A stretch of DNA of 64,000 nt from Yeguia hominis (GCF_014384705.1 NZ_JACRSN010000006.1:1-64000), one strand, 5' to 3'; shown: positions 43,096 to 51,822, counted from the first letter of the stretch. Notes: generated by a model not told the origin, from the letters alone. Program-made: numbers and translations.

Positions 43096-45048
43096 TTACC
43101 CAAGAAGATTTACTTTTTTGGCGTGAGAATTTATTTTGTTAACGTCCGCCGTAGATATCTTTCCGTCGCCGTTGACATCCCCCAGCAGATGAATCTCCGC
43201 GTTTTGAGTCTTCGTGCCGGAGGTCACTGTCACTGAATACTCACGGGTGACATGATTTTTCTTCGACACCTTCATGGTGTAGGTGCCGGGAGTGACGCCG
43301 GAAATAGTATAGCTGTCGGAATTTCCATTTGCGGTGGTACTGTACGCCGCCGCAGAGGAGCCGCTCCTAAACAGCTGCACCGTCACCGGGTCGGTGGCGG
43401 AATTATAGCTCTTCACCGTGCCGCTGAGCGTCCCGACGGCGCTGGGGTCAACCACCTTTATAGGAGTGATACATCTCCCAGACAGGCCCGTCTGTAAAGT
43501 CCACGTCTAGCATCCATGCGGTTACACTCTTACCGCTCACCTTGGACTCTTCCCAATTTTTCGAGTATACCTGACCCTTTTCTTCGCCGCCCTCAAATCC
43601 GATCCGAAGATTGAGGGTATACTCTTTTCCGATCTCAAATTTGTCATATATCCCCATTGGTTTGTGGTCGGGGCCCAGCCATTGCATCGACATTACCTTC
43701 ATATTTTGCGGCAGGCTTGTCGGTTTATCATAGCTGGCATAGACAGCGGGACGGTCTCCCGCCACAGGCTCCTGTATGCGGATATTGGTCCCGTATTCCT
43801 TCATCCCGCTGGTTGCCTCTAATCCGCGTTCAGTCCGGTATTTCTGGTCTTCTATCGGTGTGTAGTCGAACCAATCGCCCCCTTATAGACCGTGCTGTAT
43901 GCAAGCGCATCGTGGACTGTTCTGTTGCCGTAGCCCGCGGGCCGTATCACCTTTACCGAAGCGTTCTCGGGGAGATAATAGCCAAAACCGGGCTTTACAT
44001 CGAAGTAGATATAATACATACCTTGATCGTCAATATAACCTGCCTCTGCGCCATATTCGCCATAGCCGGAATCGTATACCAGCGGATCTTGGAAGGTATC
44101 CTTTTTCGGCTCATTCGATACGATCTCCGTAAAAACGGAGTCGGCGCCGTAGCGGAAGTTTTTGAGCGTACCGCGTACATCGGTCAGCCTTCGCATTGCC
44201 ACAAGGTCGATAACGAGACTTTGGGGAGAACCATTGGAGATTGATCTTCCTGTAACCTTTGTATGCTGCACATTCAGAGTAACTCCGTCGTCTGCCGTCG
44301 CAACCGCCGAGCCAAATTCGTATCCGTGCCGTGGTCTTATATAGAAGTGCTATAGTATACGCATCCGAAACGGAATTATACTCCCACTCGGAGGGGATCC
44401 CATCCCATGTCGGATTGTGATAGCATTTCGCCAATGTATCCGGATGCATGGAAATCTTGTGGGCGGCGCTGGTTGCTTCGGTAAATTCGCCGCCCGCCTG
44501 CTGAAGTTTTACATTCCATATGTAGCGTTTGCCGCTGACCGATTCGTTCATCCGCACATCAAAGACGATACGCGTCTGATAAAGGACTTCCGCATCTATG
44601 ATCCGATAATCCTTCAGTAGACCCGTAAATCTGAAGTTATCGTTGTCCGGATCGGCCGCCGACTTGCAGACCCAGTAGAAATCCACACGGTGTTTTCCGG
44701 CGCGGTCCACATAAAAATCATGCAAATAGGCGGCTTCATAGCCCTCGGCCAGAACCGGATTACGAAGGCGGGCGAAGAAAAAGAATTTAATTCTTCCTGC
44801 ATCCTTCAGCTTTTGCATCCACTCAGGCATATACAGGATATCCGCAGACATCTCATAGCCCAAGCCTGCCAGCAGATCCCTTACCGTCTGCCCACCCTTC
44901 ACCTCCTGACAGTTGAGGTTGAAGCGTATCCGCGGGTCATCGTTGCCGTGATTCAGGATGAGATCATAGCGGCCGCTGCTGAAAAGGGTACCATTAAAAG
45001 AAGCATCATTACAGCCAACAGAAAACGAAGTCCTTTTCGTTTTTTCAC
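43096..45048 (-). pseudogene. Secreted dockerin-type protein with four frameshifts
   Basis: A GTG start at 45048 behind AGAGGGG gives a signal peptide (KKRKGLRFLLAVMMLLLMVP, FSAAAA), but the frame ends after about 30 codons. The rest continues in successive frames: 44330-44970 (QEVKGGQTVRDLLAGLGYEM), 43875-44330 (SLVIDLVAMRRLTDVRGTLK), 43455-43870 (EEKGQVYSKNWEESKVSGKS) and 43096-43455. The last part has a carboxypeptidase-regulatory-like fold (SYTISGVTPGTYTMKVSKK) and one dockerin-like EF-hand (LGDVNGDGKISTADVNKINS). At least four indels interrupt it. It was a large secreted or surface protein. Confidence 0.75.
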
Positions 45049-45078
45049 TGTATTTCACCCCTCTTCCTTCGTGACTGA

Positions 45079-45462
45079 TCACATCGCATAAATCTGATCC
45101 ATCAAATATTCGGCGGTCATAGAGCCATAAAAAAACTGGTCGATGATACCGTTTTTCTTCGCATCGCGTATATCCTTCGCCGCCTGTTTTTCGGTGTTGG
45201 AATCCACGATGAGGGCTATCTTGCAGTCGGGGCACGTCGCCTTTACCTCGTCCCGAAGCTTCATCCTTTCACAGAGTAGCCAAGGCGTATAGGCGGTAAC
45301 TTCCATTACAAGGACAAACGGTTTGTACACGCGGCACAGTTCGACAGTATCTTGCGGGGTCTCCGCACGAATCACGTCGATATCATAGTTCGAATTCTTG
45401 AAAGCAGCCGCTATGGAATCGCCGAACAGAAAATTCTGCATATCGACCACAATTTTTTTCAT
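45079..45462 (-). CDS. Stand-alone receiver-like domain, Glu at phosphosite
   Basis: A 127-residue single-domain response-regulator-like protein. The beta strand that should carry the phosphoacceptor reads FVLVMEVTAYTP, so Glu54 replaces the usual Asp. The N-terminal VVDMQNF keeps one acidic residue, and the IALIVDSNT and DAKKNGIIDQFFYGS segments occupy the places of the Thr/Ser and Lys motifs. Glu often mimics constitutive phosphorylation, so it may be locked on or be a partner-binding decoy. AAGGGGG precedes the ATG at 45462. It is the first gene after the promoter at 45529-45575. Confidence 0.65.
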   Translation of the reverse strand: MKKIVVDMQNFLFGDSIAAAFKNSNYDIDVIRAETPQDTVELCRVYKPFVLVMEVTAYTPWLLCERMKLRDEVKATCPDCKIALIVDSNTEKQAAKDIRDAKKNGIIDQFFYGSMTAEYLMDQIYAM

Positions 45463-45528
45463 CGAACCATACCCCCTTTTTCTTCATGATATATCCGATG
45501 AATTTGCTTCATCTTACTTTCCGGCATT

Positions 45529-45575
45529 ATTATATCAAGAAGAAAAGGCGCTGTCTGTCCTCAAAATCGAGGACA
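45529..45575 (-). promoter_or_regulatory. Cluster promoter with 7-6-7 inverted repeat
   Basis: On the minus strand TATAAT (45534-45529) is 17 bases from CAGACA (45557-45552). Overlapping that -35 is a perfect inverted repeat TGTCCTC-AAAATC-GAGGACA (45556-45575). The site has the geometry of an activator box for a dimeric LuxR/NarL regulator, whose gene lies just upstream. A GC-rich hairpin (CCGCCC/GGGCGG, about 45640-45668) between this and the response regulator may end the upstream transcript. Confidence 0.6.
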
Positions 45576-45710
45576 AATGCAGCTTGAATTGTAAACAAAT
45601 TGTGAACTCATAACCATTTTTACTTCAGACAACAGCAAATCCGCCCTGCTTTTTATAAGCCGGGCGGCTTTGCGCGAACACATATAACTATATCGTTTGT
45701 TACATATATA

Positions 45711-46364
45711 TTAAGTCTCTTTGTGTTCTTCATACCAGCATCCGGGTACCACCATGCGTTTGCCGACGGCTGCAATCATCAGGCGATTGCGGTTTGCATA
45801 TCCTGTTTTTTCCAGCATGCGGTTAATGTAGGTCCGTACCGAGGATTCGGCCACATTCAGTTTTTCGGCAATCTCGGTGTTGGTTTTCCCCTCACAGAGC
45901 AGGCGCAGGGTCTCCATCTCGCGGTCGGACAGTTCACAGGAAAGCGTATTGCCGAGCCGGACAGTCGGTACACTGTCCGGCCAGAAGTGCTTGCCGGAAA
46001 GAGTGCCATCAATTACTCCCACAAGGTCACCTGAAGGGGAATCCTTATACCAGAAGCTGTCGGCGCCGATCTTTTTTGCCCGATCAAGAAATCGTCCCTC
46101 CAGCATAGATGTCACCATAACGATCTTTATCCTGGGATAGAACTTCTTAATCGATTCGGCAGCAGCCAGACCGTCCGAGTCACTTTCGGTGCATATATCC
46201 ATGAGAATCAGATCGATGTGACCCTCGCCGCAGCGGCAAAGCGCCGCATCAGCACGTGTCAGCGTACCCGCAACCTCGCAATCTGTGCACTTCTCCACGC
46301 AGGAGCACAGATATGTTCTCGCCAGTGCCTGATCTTCAACAATCAATATTTTCCTTATAGCCAT
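45711..46364 (-). CDS. NarL/FixJ-family response regulator
   Basis: A 217-residue two-domain regulator. The receiver (about 1-120) has acidic Glu10/Asp11, phosphoacceptor Asp56 (DLILMDICTE), Thr in MVTSM and Lys in FWYKD. The C-terminal LuxR helix-turn-helix (about 145-205; LSDREMETLRLLCEGKTNTE, IAEKLNVAESSVRTYINRML) binds DNA. It overlaps the kinase gene upstream by 10 bases, so the pair is co-translated. The inverted repeat at 45556-45575 is its likely target. Confidence 0.9.
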   Translation of the reverse strand: MAIRKILIVEDQALARTYLCSCVEKCTDCEVAGTLTRADAALCRCGEGHIDLILMDICTESDSDGLAAAESIKKFYPRIKIVMVTSMLEGRFLDRAKKIGADSFWYKDSPSGDLVGVIDGTLSGKHFWPDSVPTVRLGNTLSCELSDREMETLRLLCEGKTNTEIAEKLNVAESSVRTYINRMLEKTGYANRNRLMIAAVGKRMVVPGCWYEEHKET

Positions 46365-47326
46365 GGGTTCCCTCCCGAATTTCCATGTTTCGGCATCTCA
46401 ATCGCCAAAGAAAACTCCGGTAAGCTCTGTACTGTCATCTTTCCGCCCGAATTTTCTATCCTGTGGCGCAGATTGGTAAGGCCACCGCCCTCTGTAATCT
46501 TTTTCTCCGGCGGTTTTCCGTTATTGCGTATCATGACTGTATAGCTGCATTCGTTTTTCCAAATATTCACAGAAATCTCGGTCGCATTGGCATGCTGAAT
46601 AGCGTTGGTTAAACAGACCTGCACGGCGGTGTACATCAGCTCCGCCTCACCATCCATCAGGTCTTCGCCTCTTATCCTCACGGTCACGCCACTCGTCTTT
46701 GCACTGTCAAGCAGCTTTTCCTTTGCCGACAGACCGATTGCATCCCGAAAGGGAATGACTTTCTCCCATTCACGGCACACAATATCCGCATCAATACCAT
46801 CAAATTCTCCTGTTATGTACTGTTTCGTAAGTGTAATGCAGGCGGCAAGGTTGTCGTGCATGGAATATTTTGCGTCAAGTCGCTCCTTTTCCCGCGCTAA
46901 TGTCCCGACATTATCGGAAAGCTGCTTCAATTTCTCCGAATCCTCCTCCAGTTTTCTGCTGTCGTCGGTAAGCTGCACCAAGGCGCGCTGCAGCTCGGTA
47001 ACATCGGCGGCGGTGAGCTGTATATAGCTCTCCCCATATCGATCGGTGACCTCAGTTTTTTCAAATCTCCATACCTTTTTGTCCGGAAACCGATAAGTAT
47101 TCTCTACATCCGGAATCTGTACAATGCCATTTGGAAGAGCAGACAGTGCTTCCTCCACCTCGCCTAAATACTGCATATCGCTGTCAAGCAGCTGTCTGCT
47201 CAACTGATACATCTGCCGGTTGCAGAGGACGATACTACCCGTGCTATCAAAAAAACATGCGGCAGTGGGAAGTCGGTCAAAGCTCTCTTTGATGGCATTA
47301 AAACCTAAGCGTTTCATTCTATGCAC
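46355..47326 (-). CDS. PAS-sensor histidine kinase, NarL-partner type
   Basis: A 323-residue cytoplasmic kinase. A PAS-like domain (about 15-112; TAACFFDSTGSIVLCNRQMY) is followed by a coiled coil (about 115-155), a dimerisation helix with the phospho-His157 (YSMHDNLAACITLTKQY) and a HATPase domain with N-box VQVCLTNAIQHANATEISVN and G-box GGGLTNLRHRIENSGG. It starts with GTG at 47326 behind GGAGGAG, overlapping the stop of the membrane-sensor gene by eight bases. No membrane segment, so the signal probably comes from its 7TM neighbour or from a PAS ligand. Confidence 0.85.
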   Translation of the reverse strand: MHRMKRLGFNAIKESFDRLPTAACFFDSTGSIVLCNRQMYQLSRQLLDSDMQYLGEVEEALSALPNGIVQIPDVENTYRFPDKKVWRFEKTEVTDRYGESYIQLTAADVTELQRALVQLTDDSRKLEEDSEKLKQLSDNVGTLAREKERLDAKYSMHDNLAACITLTKQYITGEFDGIDADIVCREWEKVIPFRDAIGLSAKEKLLDSAKTSGVTVRIRGEDLMDGEAELMYTAVQVCLTNAIQHANATEISVNIWKNECSYTVMIRNNGKPPEKKITEGGGLTNLRHRIENSGGKMTVQSLPEFSLAIEMPKHGNSGGNPWL

Positions 47327-48944
47327 CGTTCACTCCTCCTATCAGCGTGCGAATAAGCCACAATCCGTCCTCCTGTTTAACGGTTACATTCGAAGAAACG
47401 AGGAAAGACAGATCCGCGGCACACTCCACCGAAAGAACCATCTCACTGTCGGATACGGAAATAAACAAAGAATGCAACTCATTTATCGCTGCTTCCGCGA
47501 CGATCTTCAAAAGATCGAACAAACGCACCACCTCTGACAAAAGCATCGGTTTTGTTGTATGATAGGCCGCACTGCACTCTGTGCCGCAAACGGTCATGAC
47601 CCTCACCGCCTCGTCTACAGTCAGCCGGAGCTCCTGCTGCGGCAGAAACTTATATTCCAGGCTGAGAAAATACAGATTGGCGCCGCGCTTGATGTAAGTG
47701 CCAAGCAGAAGAATTCTTTTCAGCAGGTTTTGTATTTCGACAGGCTCTGCACCCTCGCATTGTTTCAGCAGTTGCCCGATCCTGGCAATCTGCTTTCCGT
47801 ACTTTGTTTCCAATTCGTCATAAATGCGGTTTTTTTCGGTCAACTCATTCAGCTTTTTCTGTATGAGATAAGCTTCCAGCAATTTCTCTTTGTTGTTTTT
47901 TATTTTGGTCTTGTTTTCGCTTAATTTTTCGCGAAGTTCGGTCAGCGGGCGCACATTATCCTGCCAGACGGCATATCCTCCGCTGATCGGTGCCGAAGAA
48001 ATGCGTATTCCGTCGGGACGGATGATCTGAAGTCCGTCCTTCGGGCAAACCATATCTTCATCTGCAGTCCGGGAACGGAGAACGATCTCTCCGTTACGGT
48101 CCGCAACACATGCTGCCAACGTCGTTGCCTCGAACAGTTCGACATAGCCTGTATTGGACTGTATCATCCGGCATCGTATACAGCTTTCATAAATTGCTGC
48201 ATATAACAGGCAAAACATCACATTCATATCGCCGAACCACCAGCGTACAGCCGGCAGCCCCGACAGATACAAAATCCCATACAGAACCGTTGCGCAGCCT
48301 ATAACAAACGGTGCAAGCTTCTTTTTGGGGCTGCTCGGGACGCGGCTTTTCTTCAAAAGGAGGATAAGCGAAAAAAGCATACAGATCACCATCCAGCCGA
48401 GGCAGCAGAAGTAAACGGGGCCGTGGGAATAGGAATAATTGTCCGGTCCTCCCGGCACGCCGCTGCTGAAAGCAAATGCCTGTTGATGCAGGTCGTTGGT
48501 GATCACCAGCAAAAACAGCACAGCCGGAATGACGGCCAAAGCGCCGATCCTTCCGGTCAGGCGAAATTCCTCCGACTTTCCGAGAGATAGAGCAATGTAC
48601 ACCCCAAGCAACGGGATGAAAAGCATTGGCAGATAGTAAAGATACCAAATGTACCGTGCTACTGTCAAACTAGTAACAACTTCATATTTCAGCGTACGCA
48701 AAACAAGCCACACAAGCATAAGTGCCGCTGTCAGGCGCAAGCAGTGCAGTGCCTGCTTCTGTATAATACGGAGGTCGATGGAAAAGCCCCACAGGGAAAA
48801 CAGCAACAGATAAAGCGCCGCACGGATATAGCTCACACAAACACCGCCGATGTCGAACATGGCAAGCAACCTGCAAGAATAAGCCGCCGCAATGATCGTA
48901 AAAACAAGGATCATCGGGAGCAACTGTTTCGTTTTCCGTTTCAT
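47319..48944 (-). CDS. 7TM sensor-like protein with degenerate kinase end
   Basis: A 541-residue protein. Seven or eight membrane helices span about residues 8-255, then a PAS-like segment (ATTLAACVADRNGEIVLRSR), a coiled coil (about 335-400) and a C-terminal region that resembles a histidine kinase core without its signature boxes (FDLLKIVAEAAINELHSLFI occupies the N-box place, no glycine box). It may act as membrane receptor for the complete kinase encoded directly downstream. The ATG at 48944 has a weak GAGAGA site. Confidence 0.7.
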   Translation of the reverse strand: MKRKTKQLLPMILVFTIIAAAYSCRLLAMFDIGGVCVSYIRAALYLLLFSLWGFSIDLRIIQKQALHCLRLTAALMLVWLVLRTLKYEVVTSLTVARYIWYLYYLPMLFIPLLGVYIALSLGKSEEFRLTGRIGALAVIPAVLFLLVITNDLHQQAFAFSSGVPGGPDNYSYSHGPVYFCCLGWMVICMLFSLILLLKKSRVPSSPKKKLAPFVIGCATVLYGILYLSGLPAVRWWFGDMNVMFCLLYAAIYESCIRCRMIQSNTGYVELFEATTLAACVADRNGEIVLRSRTADEDMVCPKDGLQIIRPDGIRISSAPISGGYAVWQDNVRPLTELREKLSENKTKIKNNKEKLLEAYLIQKKLNELTEKNRIYDELETKYGKQIARIGQLLKQCEGAEPVEIQNLLKRILLLGTYIKRGANLYFLSLEYKFLPQQELRLTVDEAVRVMTVCGTECSAAYHTTKPMLLSEVVRLFDLLKIVAEAAINELHSLFISVSDSEMVLSVECAADLSFLVSSNVTVKQEDGLWLIRTLIGGVNGA

Positions 48945-49063
48945 TGGGTGAATCTCTCGCTTTCTCTCTCGCAGACAAGGATCGGTCCCTTGGCGATTTT
49001 ATGTGTTTTTCGGCAGGGCGATTCCAAATGTGCATTTACCAAAGGCAGTATACAAAGACATCA

Positions 49064-49276
49064 TCAAATCTCACTGTTGAACACAAATTCCATCATGTCA
49101 TTCGGCGTACAGTTCAGTGCTTTGCAGATTTTGCCCACGGTTTCAACCGTGATATTTTCATTCCTGGTCATTTTGGAAACGACATAGTTGCTGATGCCCG
49201 CAGCCTTTTCAAGGTCTTTCTTTTTCATATCCCTGTCGATCAGCATTTTCCAGAGTTTTTTATAGCTTATATCCAT
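49064..49276 (-). CDS. Small XRE-family regulator
   Basis: A 70-residue Cro/C1-type helix-turn-helix protein (KKLWKMLIDRDMKKKDLEKA, AGISNYVVSKMTRNENITVE; ICKALNCTPNDMMEF). Such short regulators repress mobile-element or stress genes. GAGG precedes the ATG at 49276. It lies upstream of, and in the same direction as, the 7TM sensor gene, about 120 bases away. A perfect palindrome TTGTTATATAACAA at 49586-49599 could be its operator. Confidence 0.8.
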   Translation of the reverse strand: MDISYKKLWKMLIDRDMKKKDLEKAAGISNYVVSKMTRNENITVETVGKICKALNCTPNDMMEFVFNSEI

Positions 49277-49720
49277 ACCGTCAGCCTCGATTCAAACAGG
49301 ATTTACTCCGAAAATAGGAACAGTCGGTCTTGGCTGTTTAAGAAAATAATATCATATTTCTTGCAAAAACGCAATGTTTTATAAAGCGATGAATTTAATT
49401 TCCTTGCATTTTTTCTTTTCGTGGAGTGGGGAAATAAGGCACGGGCATGACAATCAGTAACTCTTATTAGCCCCTCATTTGATCTCCTGTTCAAGTAGAA
49501 GTGTATCGGCAGCTTTTGGATTTTTTAGTTTCGGTCTTATTGGTTTCGACCTCTTAATATCTCTTTTGTGAATCGGTATGTAATATTGTTATATAACAAC
49601 AGCCGGAATGGGTTGAACAGTGCCTAATTTTTGCTCACTAAAAATCCCGAAAAAATGTTGCCACAGCATAGAAATATCATCTGCCGGTGAGTAAAGTTGC
49701 TTTGTGATTTTACACTCTTT
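49277..49720. other. AT-rich intergenic with palindrome
   Basis: No gene seen. TTGTTATATAACAA (49586-49599) is a perfect 14-base palindrome and a candidate operator for one of the two nearby regulators. The short frames here lack ribosome sites. Confidence 0.4.
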
Positions 49721-50140
49721 TCATTTAGTACATACTTTCGCTACGATATCCTTCAAGCAATGCCGCAAATGGTTTCGCCCAATACCTCGCATCATAGGAA
49801 TTTTCAGCATTATCACCGAGTGCATAATCAGGTCGACCAGCCACTGATATGCGTCCTGCTTACTCATATAACCGGATTCATAAAGCTGGTCAAAACAATG
49901 GTGCGCTGTGCGGCGCAATGTACGCAGCTCGTGATTGGCCATACTGCCGACCGGAATATTCGTGCCGGTATGGACGCGGACATACGAGTCGCATTCGGGA
50001 TAGCGGGAACACACATAAAGCATGGTCCCACTGGAATTGTCGCGGTAGATCCCGTCTGCACTTCTGTACACAACAGGACTGCCGCAGTAGGGGCACCGCA
50101 TGCCCCGATCAAACTCCTTTCTTTTCTTCTTTTTATTCAT
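49721..50140 (-). CDS. DUF3268-type zinc-finger protein, altered C-terminus
   Basis: A 139-residue protein whose first 100 residues show the DUF3268 zinc-finger pattern (MRCPYCGSPVVYRSADGIYR, LYVCSRYPECDSYVRVHTGT, GSMANHELRTLRRTAHHCFD), common in phage and conjugative elements. After the AYQWLVDLI segment the sequence (MHSVIMLKIPMMRGIGRNHL) no longer looks like the family, so the C-terminus may result from a frameshift or deletion. It may bind nucleic acid. Confidence 0.7.
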   Translation of the reverse strand: MNKKKKRKEFDRGMRCPYCGSPVVYRSADGIYRDNSSGTMLYVCSRYPECDSYVRVHTGTNIPVGSMANHELRTLRRTAHHCFDQLYESGYMSKQDAYQWLVDLIMHSVIMLKIPMMRGIGRNHLRHCLKDIVAKVCTK

Positions 50141-50491
50141 CGTTCAATATTACCTCCGAGAAAAACAAAAAGCCGGAAGAACTGCATTAAAACATACAGC
50201 ACAAATGATCACTGTATGGATTCAAGCAGCCTTCCGGCTATCATATTCAATTGCCTGCGTTGTTGTGGACTTGCTCAGTGCGCAAATCCGTAACGATTCC
50301 TTGCCTCTTCCCGAGGCGAAGTCTGACGCCATACCATAGACGTATCGAGAGCCTGAACGCAAGCTCCTGTTATATTTTATAGTACAGCAGAGAAGTGCCG
50401 AAAAGTCAAGGTTTATCAGCGTTTTCGCGCCGAATTTTGCGAAAAATACCGCAAATTTCCCGCTTTTCTCTGTCAGACTCAGTCTGGGGGA
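50141..50491. other. Intergenic with nested hairpin
   Basis: No gene. AGCCGGAAG (50171-50179) pairs with CTTCCGGCT (50231-50239), and inside it CATACAG (50193-50199) pairs with CTGTATG (50212-50218): a nested 70-base structure just upstream of the DUF3268-type gene start. Confidence 0.45.
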
Positions 50492-51029
50492 TTATTCCTC
50501 GTCTTCCTCGTCTTCCTCGTCATCCGGCGCCTCATTTTCACGCTTTTTCCTGAGAATCTGCATGACGATCAGCGTGCCGATTGCAATGACCATACCTCCT
50601 GCAAAGAGGATGATATGCAGCGTCGGGATGCCGGATGCGGCTTTCTCATTTGGCGCAGAGTTTTGCTCTGTTGCGGCAGGAGCTTGCGTCCGGTCTGTTG
50701 AGTCCGCCGTATCCTCCGGTTCCGGAATCGAAGTTGAGGAATTCATACAGGTCAGAATGTACTGGGAGCTGCCGCCGATCTCAAGGCGGAGCACGCCATC
50801 CGGCTCAACCTTGACGGCGCCGGGGTAAACCCCGGCGTCCGTCTTGAGCTGGAACTCTACGCCCGACCATGATGCGCCAAGCTGGATCTCCAGTTGTTCT
50901 GCTTTTACCACCCTGCAGCTCGCTGCCGTCTGTACCTTGCTGCGCCGCATAGACCGGTGTGACCGGAACGCAGAGAATGCAAAGCAGCGACAGGATCAGG
51001 AGAATGCCTTTTGTCAGTTTTGCTTTCAT
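50492..51029 (-). pseudogene. Surface protein with signal peptide and TM anchor, frameshifted
   Basis: The ATG at 51029 behind GGGAGG gives a signal peptide (AKLTKGILLILSLLCILCVP, VTPVYA) followed by QQGTDGSELQ. One extra G near 50915 then shifts the frame; the continuation VKAEQLEIQLGASWSGVEFQ, LKTDAGVYPGAVKVEPDGVL, a Thr/Pro-rich linker, one helix (about LHIILFAGGMVIAIGTLIVM) and an acidic tail is in another frame. Restored, it would be about 178 residues with a single C-terminal anchor. The acidic end has four Glu/Asp-rich repeats. Confidence 0.6.
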
Positions 51030-51251
51030 TTCCTTGCCTCCCTTTTCAGTCTGCAAGAAGCTTTTTCTTGCGGGAATAAAGGATCGCACCAATCAGGACG
51101 CCAAGGCTTGCGAGCATCAGACTTAATGCCTTTGCCGGCCGGCAGGGGATCTCTTCGCAGTTTTACCCATTCATACTTCATCAAGCATTTCAACATCAGC
51201 GCCTCCTTCCTTGGAATAATAAAAAAACGACCTTTCCGTCGTCACATAGTA

Positions 51252-51473
51252 TCAGTCTTCAATTCTTACAATCCGTCCGTTCAGCTTGATCCGCTTCACG
51301 CCTTTGAGATACCAGAACTCGCCGAGTTCGATTCTCGTCGGGATCCATTTTCCGTCAAGCAGCACCTCCAGCCGTTCTCCGCAGTGAAGGCCGCCGTAGT
51401 AATCCAGCGGCCCGAAGCGAATGTCCATCCGTCCGATCACATCATCATAAATCAGTACACCTTGTTTTTTCAT
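51252..51473 (-). CDS. DUF5348-like small protein
   Basis: A 73-residue protein with RMDIRFGPLDYYGGLHCGER and LEVLLDGKWIPTRIELGEFW, the DUF5348 pattern as I recall it, common in conjugative elements and phages of Firmicutes. Function unknown. AGGAGG is six bases from the ATG at 51473; the ATG six bases earlier overlaps the site. It is the outermost recognisable element gene on the right side of the island, followed downstream by mostly empty DNA (51030-51251). Confidence 0.7.
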   Translation of the reverse strand: MKKQGVLIYDDVIGRMDIRFGPLDYYGGLHCGERLEVLLDGKWIPTRIELGEFWYLKGVKRIKLNGRIVRIED

Positions 51474-51496
51474 CCTCATCCTCCTCGTGAAATAGG

Positions 51497-51532
51497 AAAA
51501 GCCGAATGAGTTTCCATGCTCATTCGGCTTTT
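51497..51532. terminator. Bidirectional terminator at island edge
   Basis: AAAAGCCGAATGAG (51497-51510) pairs perfectly with CTCATTCGGCTTTT (51519-51532), an 8-base loop between. It insulates the DUF5348-like gene from the right flank. Confidence 0.85.
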
Positions 51533-51776
51533 CTGTGTGACAGGTATTAAATATGTTTTGCTCGGCTGCCTATAAATTGGCTCCTCCTTTCGGGCATATT
51601 AAAGTCGAATTATGCCCGGGTCTCGAATCTAATTCTTGGACAAAATCAGCAAAACCCCAGTGTTTATGCGGCATAATCCTCTTTGTGTTATTATACCGCA
51701 ATCATTCGTCCGCAATACAATTAAATGCCGTCTGCCGCGCCGAAACGCCGCATCCAAACTGCAATCACATGCCTAA
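51533..51776. other. Right edge of accessory island, no gene
   Basis: No gene. TTTGTGTTATTATA near 51696 looks like an extended -10 box. The boundary between AT-rich island DNA and GC-rich host DNA falls here, but no clear attachment site can be read. Confidence 0.4.
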
Positions 51777-51822
51777 CCAAAAAGCAGCTGCAAAGCGGCA
51801 TGTTTCCGCTCTGCAGCTGCCA
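51777..51822 (-). terminator. Terminator of the ECF transporter operon
   Basis: GCAGCTGCAAAGCGG (51784-51798) pairs with CCGCTCTGCAGCTGC (51806-51820), one mismatch, with a T-run on the minus strand. It lies 55 bases past the stop of the S-component gene. Confidence 0.85.

Noticed and set aside
51600..51650. tRNA-like 3-prime end as attachment site
   Set aside because: A GTCTCGAAT stretch resembles a T-arm, but no acceptor stem or full cloverleaf can be formed.
17946..51714. Inverted similarity at 17946-17967 and 51693-51714 as element ends
   Set aside because: The shared part is a TTGTGTTATAATA-like promoter box also present at 12764, so it is more likely two promoters than terminal repeats.
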